Part shown: positions 28,501-37,433 of the stretch, in pieces | How the letters are laid out: each line of letters starts with the position of its first letter | Position numbering within the stretch: the first letter of the stretch is position 1 | NCBI RefSeq assembly: GCF_000622325.1 | Contig: NZ_JASE01000005.1 | Location: 1,426,001 to 1,490,000 of the forward strand | Length of the DNA stretch: 64,000 nucleotides | Source of the DNA: Sulfitobacter geojensis | Lineage (GTDB): Bacteria > Pseudomonadota > Alphaproteobacteria > Rhodobacterales > Rhodobacteraceae | Direction: 5' to 3' | The notes under the pieces: generated by a model | Told to the model about the DNA's origin: nothing | Seen by the model: the letters and a program-made list of their open reading frames with translations, nothing else | The model's database searches: none | Translations under genes and position numbers: made by a program

Positions 28501-29127
28501 ATGGTAAAAAGTCGGACATCCCTTTTGCTGATTTACGTTCTGTTTGTCTGCGTGGTGACTGTGGCAATGCAGGGGATGCGCGCGGTCGAAACCGAAGCAG
28601 GCGGCATAGAACTGATGTCCGCCTATGCGTGGTTCTGTGCCCTGCTGTTTTTTGTCGCCACTTATCGCAGAAACGCCGTCACCAGATATTGGTACGGCAC
28701 TGCACTTCTCGCCGCATTGTTCGCGCGTGAACTTGATCTGGACAAAGCGTTTTTTGACTCCGGTATTCTTAGCCTGAGACATTATTCAGGCGCGGCGCCG
28801 CTTTGGCAAAAATTGGTCGGTGCAGCCGTTGTTCTTGGTCTGTTGACCTCTGGCATCTTGCTGCTCGTCAAAGGCTCCGGTCCCTTCTTGCACGGAATAA
28901 AGACGGAGGAGCGTGGGCAGCTTTTGATCCTGGCGGCCCTCTGCCTCACGGTCTTTGGCAAATCGCTTGACGGGTTGGCACGCAAGCTGTGGGGCGTCGG
29001 CATTGAAGTATCGACCAAAACCATACAGATTGCCCAAATCGCTGAGGAGTCCGCTGAACTCGCGGCATCCCTGTGCGTGATGGCCGCGGTGCGGCGTCTG
29101 CCGCTTGCAGCGCGAGAACGCTCTTGA
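28501..29127 (+). CDS. Integral membrane protein of unknown function
   Basis: A 208-residue protein with about five hydrophobic segments (near residues 6-22, 38-54, 60-72, 104-122, 138-152). A conserved-looking acidic/basic patch FARELDLDKAFFD follows the third, and QIAEESAELAASL lies near the C-terminus. No family recognised. ATG at 28501 (MVKSRTSLLL) is preferred; a TTG seven codons upstream gives a non-basic start. The next gene begins 16 bases after the stop, so the two are likely cotranscribed. Confidence 0.65.
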   Translation: MVKSRTSLLLIYVLFVCVVTVAMQGMRAVETEAGGIELMSAYAWFCALLFFVATYRRNAVTRYWYGTALLAALFARELDLDKAFFDSGILSLRHYSGAAPLWQKLVGAAVVLGLLTSGILLLVKGSGPFLHGIKTEERGQLLILAALCLTVFGKSLDGLARKLWGVGIEVSTKTIQIAQIAEESAELAASLCVMAAVRRLPLAARERS

Positions 29128-29143
29128 ACTAAAGGATAACGCA

Positions 29144-29725
29144 ATGCCCGAATTACTCCCCACGGACCATTACGCCAAAATTGTCTGGATGGGAAAAGTC
29201 CCGCAGGACCGACCCGACATTCGTTCGCAAGCCGTTCAAGATGCCTTTGCCAGCTATGCCGGTTTTGAGGGGGATTATCACGCGGGCCTGACGCGCAAAT
29301 CCTGCGTGCGTGTAAAATCGCAGCATCCCGAGGGCACGGAAATCCGCAATGTGCGGCAGTTCTCCATCGTTTCGGCTGAAGAACTGGCCGCGATTGCGGC
29401 GGTGATCGGTTTGGAAACCCTTGATCCTGTTTTGCTCGGGGCATCCATAGTTGTTGAGGGCATTGACGACTTCACCCATGTGCCGCCAAACGCGCGGCTG
29501 CAGGCGGCCAACGGTACGACGATCGTGGTCGACATGCAGAACGGCCCCTGTAACCTTCCTGCACGCGAGATTGAAAAAAATGCACCCGGCCACGGCAAAG
29601 GGTTCAAAGCAGCGGCCAAGGACCGGCGCGGGGTTTGCGCCTGGGTCGAGCGCGAGGGGCAGCTTAAGGTCGGCGACACCCTGCGTTTGCATATCCCCGG
29701 ACAGCGCGTCTGGAAGCACCTCTGA
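29144..29725 (+). CDS. MOSC domain protein
   Basis: A 193-residue protein with the MOSC (molybdenum cofactor sulfurase C-terminal) fold. Matching features are GFEGDYHAGLTRKSCVRV near residue 43, EIRNVRQFSIVSAEELAAI near 66, LGASIVVEGIDDFTHVPPNARL near 100, and a candidate functional cysteine in MQNGPCNLPAREIE near 135. Such proteins carry sulfur or handle molybdenum cofactor; the exact substrate is unknown. The ATG at 29144 has an AAAGGA ribosome site. Confidence 0.85.
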   Translation: MPELLPTDHYAKIVWMGKVPQDRPDIRSQAVQDAFASYAGFEGDYHAGLTRKSCVRVKSQHPEGTEIRNVRQFSIVSAEELAAIAAVIGLETLDPVLLGASIVVEGIDDFTHVPPNARLQAANGTTIVVDMQNGPCNLPAREIEKNAPGHGKGFKAAAKDRRGVCAWVEREGQLKVGDTLRLHIPGQRVWKHL

Positions 29726-29730
29726 GGCAC

Positions 29731-29754
29731 ATCCGTTTCCGAAACGAAACGGAT
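29731..29754. repeat. Nine-base inverted repeat after the MOSC gene
   Basis: ATCCGTTTC (29731-29739) and GAAACGGAT (29746-29754) with a six-base spacer form a perfect hairpin just after the MOSC stop. No T-run follows on either strand, so it could be a weak terminator, an mRNA 3' end protector or a protein-binding site. It lies in the 146-base gap before fhs. Confidence 0.5.
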
Positions 29755-29871
29755 GCACGTCGCTCTGCCGCGTCGGAGGGTGAAAATGTCGGAAAAGCGC
29801 CCTCACTTTGCACGGCTCCCCCTGTATGACTGGCGAAACAACAGCGCCTTACGGCAGAAGGGGATTCTTAG

Positions 29872-31548
29872 ATGGCTTACAAAACCGACATCCAAATCGC
29901 ACGTGAGGCGAGCAAACGCCCCATTCAGGAAATCGGCGCGAAGCTGGGGATCGGCAGTGACGATTTGCTGCCATACGGTCACGATAAGGCCAAGGTAAGC
30001 CAGTCGTTCATCAACTCTGTTCAGGGCAATGAAAACGGCAAACTGATCCTTGTAACCGCGATCAACCCGACACCTGCGGGCGAAGGTAAGACAACCACAA
30101 CTGTTGGTTTGGGCGATGGCCTTAACCGCATCGGCAAAAAGGCCGCGGTCTGCATCCGTGAAGCGTCGCTTGGCCCGAACTTCGGGATGAAGGGTGGCGC
30201 GGCTGGCGGTGGCTACGCGCAGATCGTTCCGATGGAAGAAATGAACCTGCACTTCACGGGCGACTTTCACGCGATCACGTCGGCGCACTCTTTGTTGTCG
30301 GCGATGATCGACAACCACATCTATTGGGGCAACAGCCTTGAGATCGACACACGCCGCGTTGTCTGGCGCCGTGTCGTCGATATGAACGACCGCGCGCTGC
30401 GCCAGATCACAGCATCTTTGGGCGGCGTGGCCAACGGCTTCCCGCGTGAGGCTGGTTTTGACATCACCGTTGCCTCCGAAGTGATGGCGATCCTTTGTCT
30501 GGCCAAAGACCTTGCCGATTTGCAGGAACGTCTGGGTGCGATGATTGTGGCCTACCGCCGCGACAAAACGCCGGTCTTTGCACGCGACATCAAAGCGCAC
30601 GGCGCGATGACTGTTCTGCTGAAAGACGCGATGCAGCCCAACATCGTTCAGACGCTTGAGAACAATCCGGCCTTTGTGCATGGCGGTCCTTTCGCGAACA
30701 TCGCCCACGGCTGTAACTCCGTCATTGCGACCACAACGGCGCTGAAACTGGCTGACTACGTTGTGACCGAAGCAGGCTTCGGTGCCGACTTGGGTGCCGA
30801 GAAGTTCCTCAACATCAAATGCCGCAAAGCGGGGCTTGCCCCTTCAGCGGTTGTGGTTGTGGCGACGGTCCGCGCAATGAAGATGAACGGCGGCGTGGCC
30901 AAGGCCGATCTGGGCGAGGAAAACGTGGACGCGGTCAAGAACGGCTGTGCGAACCTTGGCCGTCACATCGAAAACATGAAATCTTTCGGCGTGCCGGTTG
31001 TCGTCGCGATCAACCACTTTGTCACTGACACCGATGCCGAAGTGCAGGCGGTTAAGGACTACGTGGCCACCCAAGGCTCCGAAGCTGTCCTGTCGCGCCA
31101 CTGGGAGCTTGGCTCCGAAGGGTCTGCCGATCTGGCAACCAAAGTGGTCGAGACAATCGAGAAGGGTGAAAGCAACTTTGCGCCGATCTATCCCGATGAC
31201 ATGTCTTTGGCCGACAAGATCAATATGATTGCCACGAAAATCTACCGTGCTGACTCAGCTCAGATGGATCAGAAGATCCTCAACCAGTTGAAAGACTGGG
31301 AAGAGCAGGGCTATGGCAATCTGCCGGTCTGTATGGCGAAAACGCAGTACAGCTTTACCACCGATCCAAACGAACGCGGCGCGCCTACGGGGTTCGACAT
31401 TCCGGTGCGTGAAGTGCGTCTGAGTGCCGGTGCCGGTTTCGTCGTCGCCATCTGTGGTGAGATCATGACCATGCCGGGTCTGCCACGCGTGCCTTCCGCT
31501 GAAAGCATCGGGTTGAATGACGCAGGCGAAGTTGAAGGATTGTTCTAA
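29872..31548 (+). CDS. fhs: Formate-tetrahydrofolate ligase
   Basis: A 558-residue enzyme that makes 10-formyl-tetrahydrofolate from formate, THF and ATP. The N-terminus is [21 protein letters not shown]. The phosphate-binding loop [18 protein letters not shown] lies near residue 65, followed by [40 protein letters not shown] near 100-140, and [13 protein letters not shown] near the C-terminus. All are hallmarks of Fhs. It is paired with folD downstream, giving a formate-to-methylene-THF route typical of roseobacters that oxidise C1 units. Confidence 0.96.
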   Translation: MAYKTDIQIAREASKRPIQEIGAKLGIGSDDLLPYGHDKAKVSQSFINSVQGNENGKLILVTAINPTPAGEGKTTTTVGLGDGLNRIGKKAAVCIREASLGPNFGMKGGAAGGGYAQIVPMEEMNLHFTGDFHAITSAHSLLSAMIDNHIYWGNSLEIDTRRVVWRRVVDMNDRALRQITASLGGVANGFPREAGFDITVASEVMAILCLAKDLADLQERLGAMIVAYRRDKTPVFARDIKAHGAMTVLLKDAMQPNIVQTLENNPAFVHGGPFANIAHGCNSVIATTTALKLADYVVTEAGFGADLGAEKFLNIKCRKAGLAPSAVVVVATVRAMKMNGGVAKADLGEENVDAVKNGCANLGRHIENMKSFGVPVVVAINHFVTDTDAEVQAVKDYVATQGSEAVLSRHWELGSEGSADLATKVVETIEKGESNFAPIYPDDMSLADKINMIATKIYRADSAQMDQKILNQLKDWEEQGYGNLPVCMAKTQYSFTTDPNERGAPTGFDIPVREVRLSAGAGFVVAICGEIMTMPGLPRVPSAESIGLNDAGEVEGLF

Positions 31549-31553
31549 ACGGG

Positions 31554-31573
31554 GGGCGGGATTAATCCCGCCC
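31554..31573. repeat. Perfect 20-base palindrome, REP-like, fhs-folD spacer
   Basis: The 20 bases at 31554-31573 are a perfect palindrome (GGGCGGGAT / ATCCCGCCC around a TA centre). It lies just after fhs. Its right half continues as CCCGCCCTAC, which can also pair with GTAGGGCGGG at 31585-31594, excluding both flanking hairpins. The GTAGGGYGGG pattern resembles dispersed intergenic repeats of Rhodobacteraceae. Confidence 0.7.
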
Positions 31574-31584
31574 TACGGACTGGA

Positions 31585-31610
31585 GTAGGGCGGGGTTCTC
31601 CCCGCCTTAC
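31585..31610. repeat. Second REP-like hairpin in fhs-folD spacer
   Basis: GTAGGGCGGGG (31585-31595) pairs with CCCCGCCTTAC (31600-31610) with one mismatch and loop TTCT. There is no T-run, so it is not a classical terminator. It ends 20 bases before the folD ATG and could affect mRNA stability or folD translation. Confidence 0.65.
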
Positions 31611-31630
31611 GCATTGATAGGGGAAGAAAA

Positions 31631-32548
31631 ATGACAGCAAAGATTATCGACGGCAAGGAATTTGCCGCCCGCGTACGGGGCCAGGTTGGTGAGCATGTCA
31701 CGCGTTTGAAAAACGATCACGGCATTACGCCGGGTTTGGCAGTGGTGTTGGTGGGCGAAGATCCTGCATCACAGGTTTATGTGCGTTCCAAAGGCAAGAT
31801 GACGGTTGAGGTTGGCATGAAGTCGGTCGAGCGCCGGATGGATGCCGACACGTCAGAGGCCGATCTGCTGGCCGTGATCGAAGAGCTGAACAACGATCCC
31901 GAAATCCACGGAATTTTATGCCAACTGCCTTTGCCCGATCATCTGAACGAAGACCTGATCATCAATTCGATCTCTCCGGCCAAGGATGTCGACGGCTTTC
32001 ACATTTCCAACGTTGGCCTGCTGGGAACGGGTCAGAAATCCATGGTGCCTTGTACGCCGCTGGGCTGCCTGATGATGCTGCGCGATCACCACGGGTCCAT
32101 TTCCGGCATGGATGCGGTTGTGATTGGCCGCTCCAACATCGTGGGGAAACCAATGGCGCAACTGCTGTTGAATGACAGCGCGACTGTGACCATCGCGCAT
32201 AGCCGCACCAAGGATCTGGCCGAAGTTGTGCGCCGCGCCGATATCGTCGTGGCGGCGGTGGGTCGCCCCGAAATGGTGCCCGGTGACTGGATCAAGGAGG
32301 GGGCCACCGTGATTGACGTTGGCATCAACCGTCTGGATGCGCCCGAAAAAGGCCTGAAGGAAGACGGCACAGTAAAAACCAAGCTTGTCGGCGATGTACA
32401 CTTTGAAAGCTGTGCGGCACGTGCCGGTGCGATCACGCCTGTGCCCGGCGGTGTTGGCCCTATGACGATCGCCTGTCTGCTGGCCAACACCGTGACCGCC
32501 TGCTGCCGTGCCAACGGCTTGGCAGAGCCGGAAGGGTTAACCGCCTAA
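31631..32548 (+). CDS. folD: Bifunctional methylene-THF dehydrogenase/cyclohydrolase FolD
   Basis: A 305-residue enzyme interconverting 5,10-methylene-, methenyl- and 10-formyl-THF. It shows [16 protein letters not shown] near residue 42 (catalytic Lys), [12 protein letters not shown] near 95, KDVDGFH near 118, [14 protein letters not shown] near 165 (NADP-binding) and [18 protein letters not shown] near 272. It is cotranscribed with fhs, the gene supplying its substrate. The stop overlaps the convergent DUF2306 gene by 12 bases. Confidence 0.96.
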   Translation: MTAKIIDGKEFAARVRGQVGEHVTRLKNDHGITPGLAVVLVGEDPASQVYVRSKGKMTVEVGMKSVERRMDADTSEADLLAVIEELNNDPEIHGILCQLPLPDHLNEDLIINSISPAKDVDGFHISNVGLLGTGQKSMVPCTPLGCLMMLRDHHGSISGMDAVVIGRSNIVGKPMAQLLLNDSATVTIAHSRTKDLAEVVRRADIVVAAVGRPEMVPGDWIKEGATVIDVGINRLDAPEKGLKEDGTVKTKLVGDVHFESCAARAGAITPVPGGVGPMTIACLLANTVTACCRANGLAEPEGLTA

Positions 32549-32935
32549 GACCACTTGATACATCACGCGGCCGGGGAGGAATGTGAACGTTCCGGCCACG
32601 ACCAGTGCGCCAAAAACCATGCCCTTCATGGATTTGCGGTGTTCCTGAATGCGCCCCGCACGGGCGGCGCGCACGGCAAAGACAAGCTGCACCAGAACAT
32701 AGGCAGACAGCAGATGTATCGGGCTGAATGGTCCGATCAAGCGTATCTCGAATATCCAGAAGCTGCTGAGCGCAACCCCTGCCATCATCAAAACCCACGT
32801 CCATCCGAGCCACCGGTGCAGGCGGCTGCCCCTTGGAATACTAAAAATCGCGATGGTCAGTGCAACAGCAAAGAACGCAAGGCAGGCGTGGATTTGGACG
32901 GCGATTGAGGCATTCGTGAGGGGTGCAAAATTCAT
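32537..32935 (-). CDS. DUF2306 family membrane protein
   Basis: A 132-residue protein with four hydrophobic segments. The family-like pattern is [17 protein letters not shown] near residue 15, [28 protein letters not shown] near 34, [17 protein letters not shown] near 72, and [29 protein letters not shown] near 94. Conserved His residues at the helix ends (H in IHA, HRW, IHLL, EHRK) recall heme-binding four-helix membrane proteins, though this is not proved. It diverges from the LytTR pseudogene and overlaps the folD end. Confidence 0.75.
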   Translation of the reverse strand: MNFAPLTNASIAVQIHACLAFFAVALTIAIFSIPRGSRLHRWLGWTWVLMMAGVALSSFWIFEIRLIGPFSPIHLLSAYVLVQLVFAVRAARAGRIQEHRKSMKGMVFGALVVAGTFTFLPGRVMYQVVLGG

Positions 32936-33029
32936 CGATGGTCTCCTTAAACATAAGCTGCCTTGGGAATAGAGGCAGAGAATGCTAAGCCGCGACGGGG
33001 TTTACGTGAGTGACGCAGGGAATACGTGA

Positions 33030-33785
33030 ATGGTTACGCGCAGATACATGTCGCATTTCACGCTTCGTGAATGGCGCAAAGCCAGAGTGCCCGTGGGCAT
33101 CTGGTTATTGGTCACAGTCATTTGCACCATCGCCGGACCCTTCGGCACGATAGACGCGCTGGGGTGGGCGGAACGGTTCGGCTATTGGGGCATCATCGCG
33201 GCGGTTTCAGTTTTGGGCAGCATTCTGTTGATGCGCGCAGACAATTTGCCTTCGCCGCTCCGCCTTGGCCTCTGGGCACTGTTCACACTTGTTCTGAGCG
33301 TCATGATCTAGGGCCTCAACATCCTTCTGTTCGACGCATGGCTGGCTTTCGGACAACTGGGCTATCTTCTGTTTACTGTCAGGACATCGGTTGTCGCGGT
33401 GCACGCTGCGTTCTGGCTGATCGAAATCGCGCGGCCGGTGCCGGAAGTGGTGGCACCGCCAAGGCCCGATACCGTGTCGCAATTCATGCAACGCCTGCCA
33501 CTGGCGCAGCGCGGTCCGCTGATCCGGCTTGAGGCACAGGATCACTACCTGAATGTCGTGACGACCAAAGGGTCGGCGATGATCCTGATGCGGTTAGGGG
33601 ACGCGGCGCAAGAGCTGTCAGGTGCGAACGGACTGCTTGTGCATCGCTCCCACTGGATTGCGCTTGATGCAGTCACCGCACACCGGCGCGAAAAGGGCCG
33701 CGATGTTCTGACCCTGTCAGACGGATCAGAGGTGCCGGTCAGCCGCACCTACCGCGCTGCGGCCAAGGAGGTGGGCTTGTTCTGA
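33030..33785 (+). pseudogene. Membrane-bound LytTR regulator interrupted by in-frame TAG
   Basis: Positions 33030-33785 read as one frame of 252 codons broken only by TAG at 33309-33311. The first part (93 residues) holds basic FTLREWRKARVP and hydrophobic segments. The part after the stop continues with a further membrane segment (LGYLLFTVRTSVVAVHAAFWL) and a LytTR DNA-binding domain (LIRLEAQDHYLNVVTTKGS, LVHRSHWIALDAV). Frame and codon use are intact on both sides, so the lesion is a single nonsense change, perhaps TGG to TAG. A short product could restart at GTG 33399. A sequencing error or readthrough remains possible. Confidence 0.75.
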
Positions 33786-33788
33786 GCC

Positions 33789-34208
33789 TCAGAGGGGAAC
33801 GGGCACCATTGTCCCTTGGAGAATTGCAATCAGAGTGCTTTTCCCGTCCGCTTCCGCATGTACTTCGGAGGTGACAACACACAGACGTTTGCCGGGTTTC
33901 ACTACACGCCCTGTCGCCACCAGACGATCGCCACGGGCAGGTGCCAACAGGTTGATTTTGATCTCAGCGGTCACGACCTCCATATCCATCGGTAACAGGG
34001 TCAGCGCGGCATAACCCGCAGCGGAATCGCCGATGGAAAACGTCAGACCGGCGTGGCCGAACCCTTGCTGCTGACGGCTGCCGGGAAGGATCGGTGATGC
34101 GATACGCACCAGCCCTTCCGCCACCTCAATCAATTCGGCTCCAAGCGTTTGCATCATGCTTTGTGCGGCAAAGCTATGATCTATGCGGGCGCGTGCTTCT
34201 TCGTTCAT
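33789..34208 (-). CDS. PaaI-family hotdog thioesterase
   Basis: A 139-residue hotdog-fold protein. The signature is QQQGFGHAGLTFSIGDSAAGYAAL near residue 45, matching the HxGxxFxLaDsAxgyAa pattern of PaaI thioesterases, and the C-terminal strand KRLCVVTSEVHAE. PaaI-like enzymes hydrolyse phenylacetyl-CoA and related thioesters; substrate unknown here. The ATG at 34208 (MNEEARARIDHSF) overlaps the pdeM stop by four bases and is chosen over an extension running into that gene. It converges with the LytTR pseudogene. Confidence 0.85.
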   Translation of the reverse strand: MNEEARARIDHSFAAQSMMQTLGAELIEVAEGLVRIASPILPGSRQQQGFGHAGLTFSIGDSAAGYAALTLLPMDMEVVTAEIKINLLAPARGDRLVATGRVVKPGKRLCVVTSEVHAEADGKSTLIAILQGTMVPVPL

Positions 34209-34876
34209 GTCGGGGTCCTTGGCATTGGAATGGCAATTGGGGTTTTGCCGGTCAACACGGCGCATGCTTCGGCGCGCATCAAGGCGCGAAACGCATTATC
34301 GCGGGTGTTCAACCCGCCGGTATAGGTGCCGTAAGCGGGTAGGATCAGCCGGTCACTGTCATATATAAACGCCGGTCGGGTGACGGTGCGCCCGCCCAAG
34401 GCAACGCTGGCCTTGGGATGATAATGCCCCGACACTTCGCCGCTGGCGCCCGCTTCGGCTATGTGGCGAAAGGTCAGCGGCGCAAGAGGCAGTTCGGCCA
34501 GGTGGCTGCCGCCAAGATCGACAGGGCCGGGATCATGATTGCCTTCGATCCAAACCCAGCGCCGGCCCGTTTGCAGACGGGTGATCCAAAGCCGCTCTTC
34601 CACGGGAAGGGCAAGGGCGGCCCCGAGATCATCAAAACTGTCGCCCAGACAAACCACCGTGCGGGCATGGGTCAAAGCCAGATCAGCCGCCAGACGGGTG
34701 AGCGTATCACGGGTTTCATAGGGCGGTAGGGAGGTGCCACCGCGCCGCGCAATGCGTTCGGATTTACCCAGATGCAAATCGCTGACGCACAGCAGCTGTT
34801 CGTCGGGCCACCACAGCGCACCGGTGTTCAATGCCTTGAGCTGCGCACCGGCGAGGGTAAAGTCGTATGTATTCAT
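34205..34876 (-). CDS. pdeM: Ligase-associated DNA damage response metallophosphatase PdeM
   Basis: A 223-residue calcineurin-like phosphoesterase. Metal-binding motifs are CVSDLHLGKSE near residue 30, VVCLGDSFDDLG near 75, WIEGNHDPG near 108 and SGHYHPKA near 148. Family members accompany an Lhr-like helicase, an ATP-dependent DNA ligase and a predicted exonuclease in a DNA-repair set. Here only the helicase is adjacent: its TGA shares one base with this ATG (TGATG). Confidence 0.9.
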   Translation of the reverse strand: MNTYDFTLAGAQLKALNTGALWWPDEQLLCVSDLHLGKSERIARRGGTSLPPYETRDTLTRLAADLALTHARTVVCLGDSFDDLGAALALPVEERLWITRLQTGRRWVWIEGNHDPGPVDLGGSHLAELPLAPLTFRHIAEAGASGEVSGHYHPKASVALGGRTVTRPAFIYDSDRLILPAYGTYTGGLNTRDNAFRALMRAEACAVLTGKTPIAIPMPRTPT

Positions 34877-37311
34877 CAATTGGCCCTGCTTGGATCAAGG
34901 TCTATTTTCGCAAGACCCGAGGCTTCCATCAACCGCCGTGCCTCATCCGCCAACAGCCGTTCTTCGGCCTCGCCTTTCACGGGTACGCGGCCCATTTCAA
35001 GGAACAGGGGCGCGGCAAGCGGGGTGACGCGGGTCAGGCGACGATGGTCGATCCGGCCTTCTACGCGGTTTAGCATCTCTTCGATCCGGCCGAAATCAAC
35101 CAATCCGCGCAGGGCCTCTTCGCGGGTGATTTGCAACATCAGGTGGTTGGGGTCGTATTTCTGCAAAGTGTCATACAGGATATCACTGGAAAACGTCGCT
35201 TGCCGCCCCGAGGTGCGGGCGCGCGGGCTGTTGCGTTCGATCAACCCCGCGATGGTCGCGGAGGCGCGAAACGTGCGTTTCATCACCGCGTTACCCGCAA
35301 GCCAGACGTCCAGCCCGTTGTGCAGCGCGTGAGGGTCGAACAGCGGCGCAGGATCCTCAACGGCGTCCAGCCCCCAGATCAGTGTCGCATAATCGGTGGC
35401 GACAAATCCAAGCGGCGACAGCCCCAGTTCTTCCATGCGTTTGGTCAGCAAAAGCCCAAGGGTCTGCATCCCGTTGCGCCCCGCGAACCCGTAAATCACC
35501 GTCTGTTCGCGCCCGTCATGGGGGAAGCTTTCGATCAGCAAACGACCGGGCTGGGGCAATTGGCTGACCTCGCGTTGCAGATGCAACCACTGCGCGGTGT
35601 GGGCCGGCAGTTCGGGCCAGTTTTCTTGGGTGAACATGTGTTGCACCCGGGCTGACAGCTGCGTGGATGTGGCGAATTTAGTGCCCCCAAAAGTGGCCAC
35701 CTTGGGCTTTTTGGCAGCGTCGCGGCTGACTTCTACGGTCATTTCGCGCAGACCCTCGTATTTGACGATCTGGCCGCCGATCAGAAAGGTATCACCGTTG
35801 CTCAGGGTCGCGGCGAAACCTTCCTCGATCTCTCCCAGCGGTTTGCCACCACGGTTGCGTTTCATCCGCACCTTAAGCGTGTCGGTATCCTGAATGGTAC
35901 CGATGTTCATGCGGATGTTGCGCGCGGCGCGCGGGTCGCGCAATTGCCAACGGCCATCGGGCAGTTGAAGCAACCGTTGCCAGCGGTCATAGGCCCGCAA
36001 CGCGTAGCCCCCCGTTGCGCAAAACGACAGGCAGGCATCGAATTCTTCCCGTGACAGCGTGCTGTAGGCACCGGCAGTGGTGAACTCGGCGTAAAGCGCG
36101 TCAGCATCGAAAGGTCCGGCACAGGCGGTGATCAAAATGTGCTGGCACAACACATCACGCGGGCCGGCGCCGCGCGGTTCGCCGTCCAGTTCGCCGGCAA
36201 GCACCGCATCAAGGGCGGCGACACATTCGACAACTTCGAACCGGTTGGCCGGCACGAGCAATGCCTTGGACGGGGCGTTATAGCGGTGATTGGCACGGCC
36301 GATGCGTTGCACCAGACGTTTCACGTTTTTGGGCGCACCGATCTGGATCACAAGGTCAACGTCACCCCAGTCGATCCCCAGATCAAGGCTGCCGGTACAG
36401 ACAATCGCGCGTAAATCGCCGCGTACCATCGCGGCCTCGACCCGGGTGCGTTGGTCGCGGTCGAGCGAGCCGTGATGGATGCCGATGGGCAGGCTTTCGT
36501 CATTCGCCAGCCACAGATTGTGAAAGAATATCTCGGCCTGCGCGCGTGTGTTGTGGAAGATCAGCGTGGTCTTATGTTGTTTGATCTGCTCAAGCACCGC
36601 AGGAATGGCATAGGCCGCGCCGCCCCCCGCCCAAGGCGGAGCAGCATCGGTGCGTGGCATCTGGATGTCCGGCGCGGGGCCGGGGTCGGCCAGCAGGATT
36701 TCGCAGGGGTCAGGATGGCGTGCCATTAGATGGGCGATGGCGGTGGGATCTTCGACAGTGGCGGAGAGCCCGACGCGTTTGAGATCGGGGCAAAGCGTTT
36801 GCAGCCGCGCCAGCGCGAGCATCATCTGGTCACCGCGTTTGCTTTCGGCCAATGCGTGAATTTCGTCGATCACCACCCGTTTCAGACCTTTGAACATGCG
36901 GTGTGCATCGTCGTAGCTGGTCAGCAGGGCAAGGCTTTCCGGGGTCGTCAGGAAGATATTGGGCGGATCGGCACGTTGACGTTTGCGCCGCGATTGGGGG
37001 GTGTCGCCGGTACGGTCATCAATGGTGACAGGCAGGTTCATTTCTGCAACCGGTGCTGTCAGGTTGCGTTTGATATCAGCCGCAAGGGCTTTCAAGGGCG
37101 AGATATAGAGCGTGTGCATGCCCTCGTGTGTGCCGTCCGCAAGGTCGATCAACGTGGGCAGAAAACCCGAAAGGGTTTTGCCGCCCCCCGTCGGGGCGAT
37201 CAACAACAGCGCAGGGGCATCTGCACGATCCAGCATGTCCTGCTGGTGGGGGTGAATAGACCAGCCTTTGCTGGCAAACCAGTTTTGAAAAGTGGGGGGG
37301 AGAGCGTGCAT
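34876..37311 (-). CDS. Ligase-associated DNA damage response helicase (Lhr-like)
   Basis: An 811-residue superfamily-2 DEXH helicase. Walker A LIAPTGGGKTLSGFLP is near residue 37, DEIHAL near 148, GLSATVEDP near 180, the second RecA domain with LIFHNTRAQAEIFF near 250 and VQRIGRANHRY near 336, then the Lhr-core winged-helix and C-terminal regions (FIYGFAGRNGMQTLGLLLTKRM type). It is the Lhr partner of pdeM in the ligase-associated repair set. The ATG at 37311 (MHALPPTFQNWF) is directly before the fold. No ligase or exonuclease gene is nearby. Confidence 0.9.
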   Translation of the reverse strand: MHALPPTFQNWFASKGWSIHPHQQDMLDRADAPALLLIAPTGGGKTLSGFLPTLIDLADGTHEGMHTLYISPLKALAADIKRNLTAPVAEMNLPVTIDDRTGDTPQSRRKRQRADPPNIFLTTPESLALLTSYDDAHRMFKGLKRVVIDEIHALAESKRGDQMMLALARLQTLCPDLKRVGLSATVEDPTAIAHLMARHPDPCEILLADPGPAPDIQMPRTDAAPPWAGGGAAYAIPAVLEQIKQHKTTLIFHNTRAQAEIFFHNLWLANDESLPIGIHHGSLDRDQRTRVEAAMVRGDLRAIVCTGSLDLGIDWGDVDLVIQIGAPKNVKRLVQRIGRANHRYNAPSKALLVPANRFEVVECVAALDAVLAGELDGEPRGAGPRDVLCQHILITACAGPFDADALYAEFTTAGAYSTLSREEFDACLSFCATGGYALRAYDRWQRLLQLPDGRWQLRDPRAARNIRMNIGTIQDTDTLKVRMKRNRGGKPLGEIEEGFAATLSNGDTFLIGGQIVKYEGLREMTVEVSRDAAKKPKVATFGGTKFATSTQLSARVQHMFTQENWPELPAHTAQWLHLQREVSQLPQPGRLLIESFPHDGREQTVIYGFAGRNGMQTLGLLLTKRMEELGLSPLGFVATDYATLIWGLDAVEDPAPLFDPHALHNGLDVWLAGNAVMKRTFRASATIAGLIERNSPRARTSGRQATFSSDILYDTLQKYDPNHLMLQITREEALRGLVDFGRIEEMLNRVEGRIDHRRLTRVTPLAAPLFLEMGRVPVKGEAEERLLADEARRLMEASGLAKIDLDPSRAN

Positions 37312-37433
37312 GACAGAGTAGATAGCACGCGCAGGCGCGGGGGCCAGCCCCCGTCAGTAGAGCTGCCGCCTTAGGATATTGGCAAGATGGAAAGGCGCGT
37401 GCTGTGACGACCGTGTACCATGGGAGAAGAGTG

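Noticed and set aside
31554..31610. Riboswitch or classical terminator between fhs and folD
   Set aside because: No T-run follows the hairpins and no known ligand-binding core is seen; they look like REP elements.
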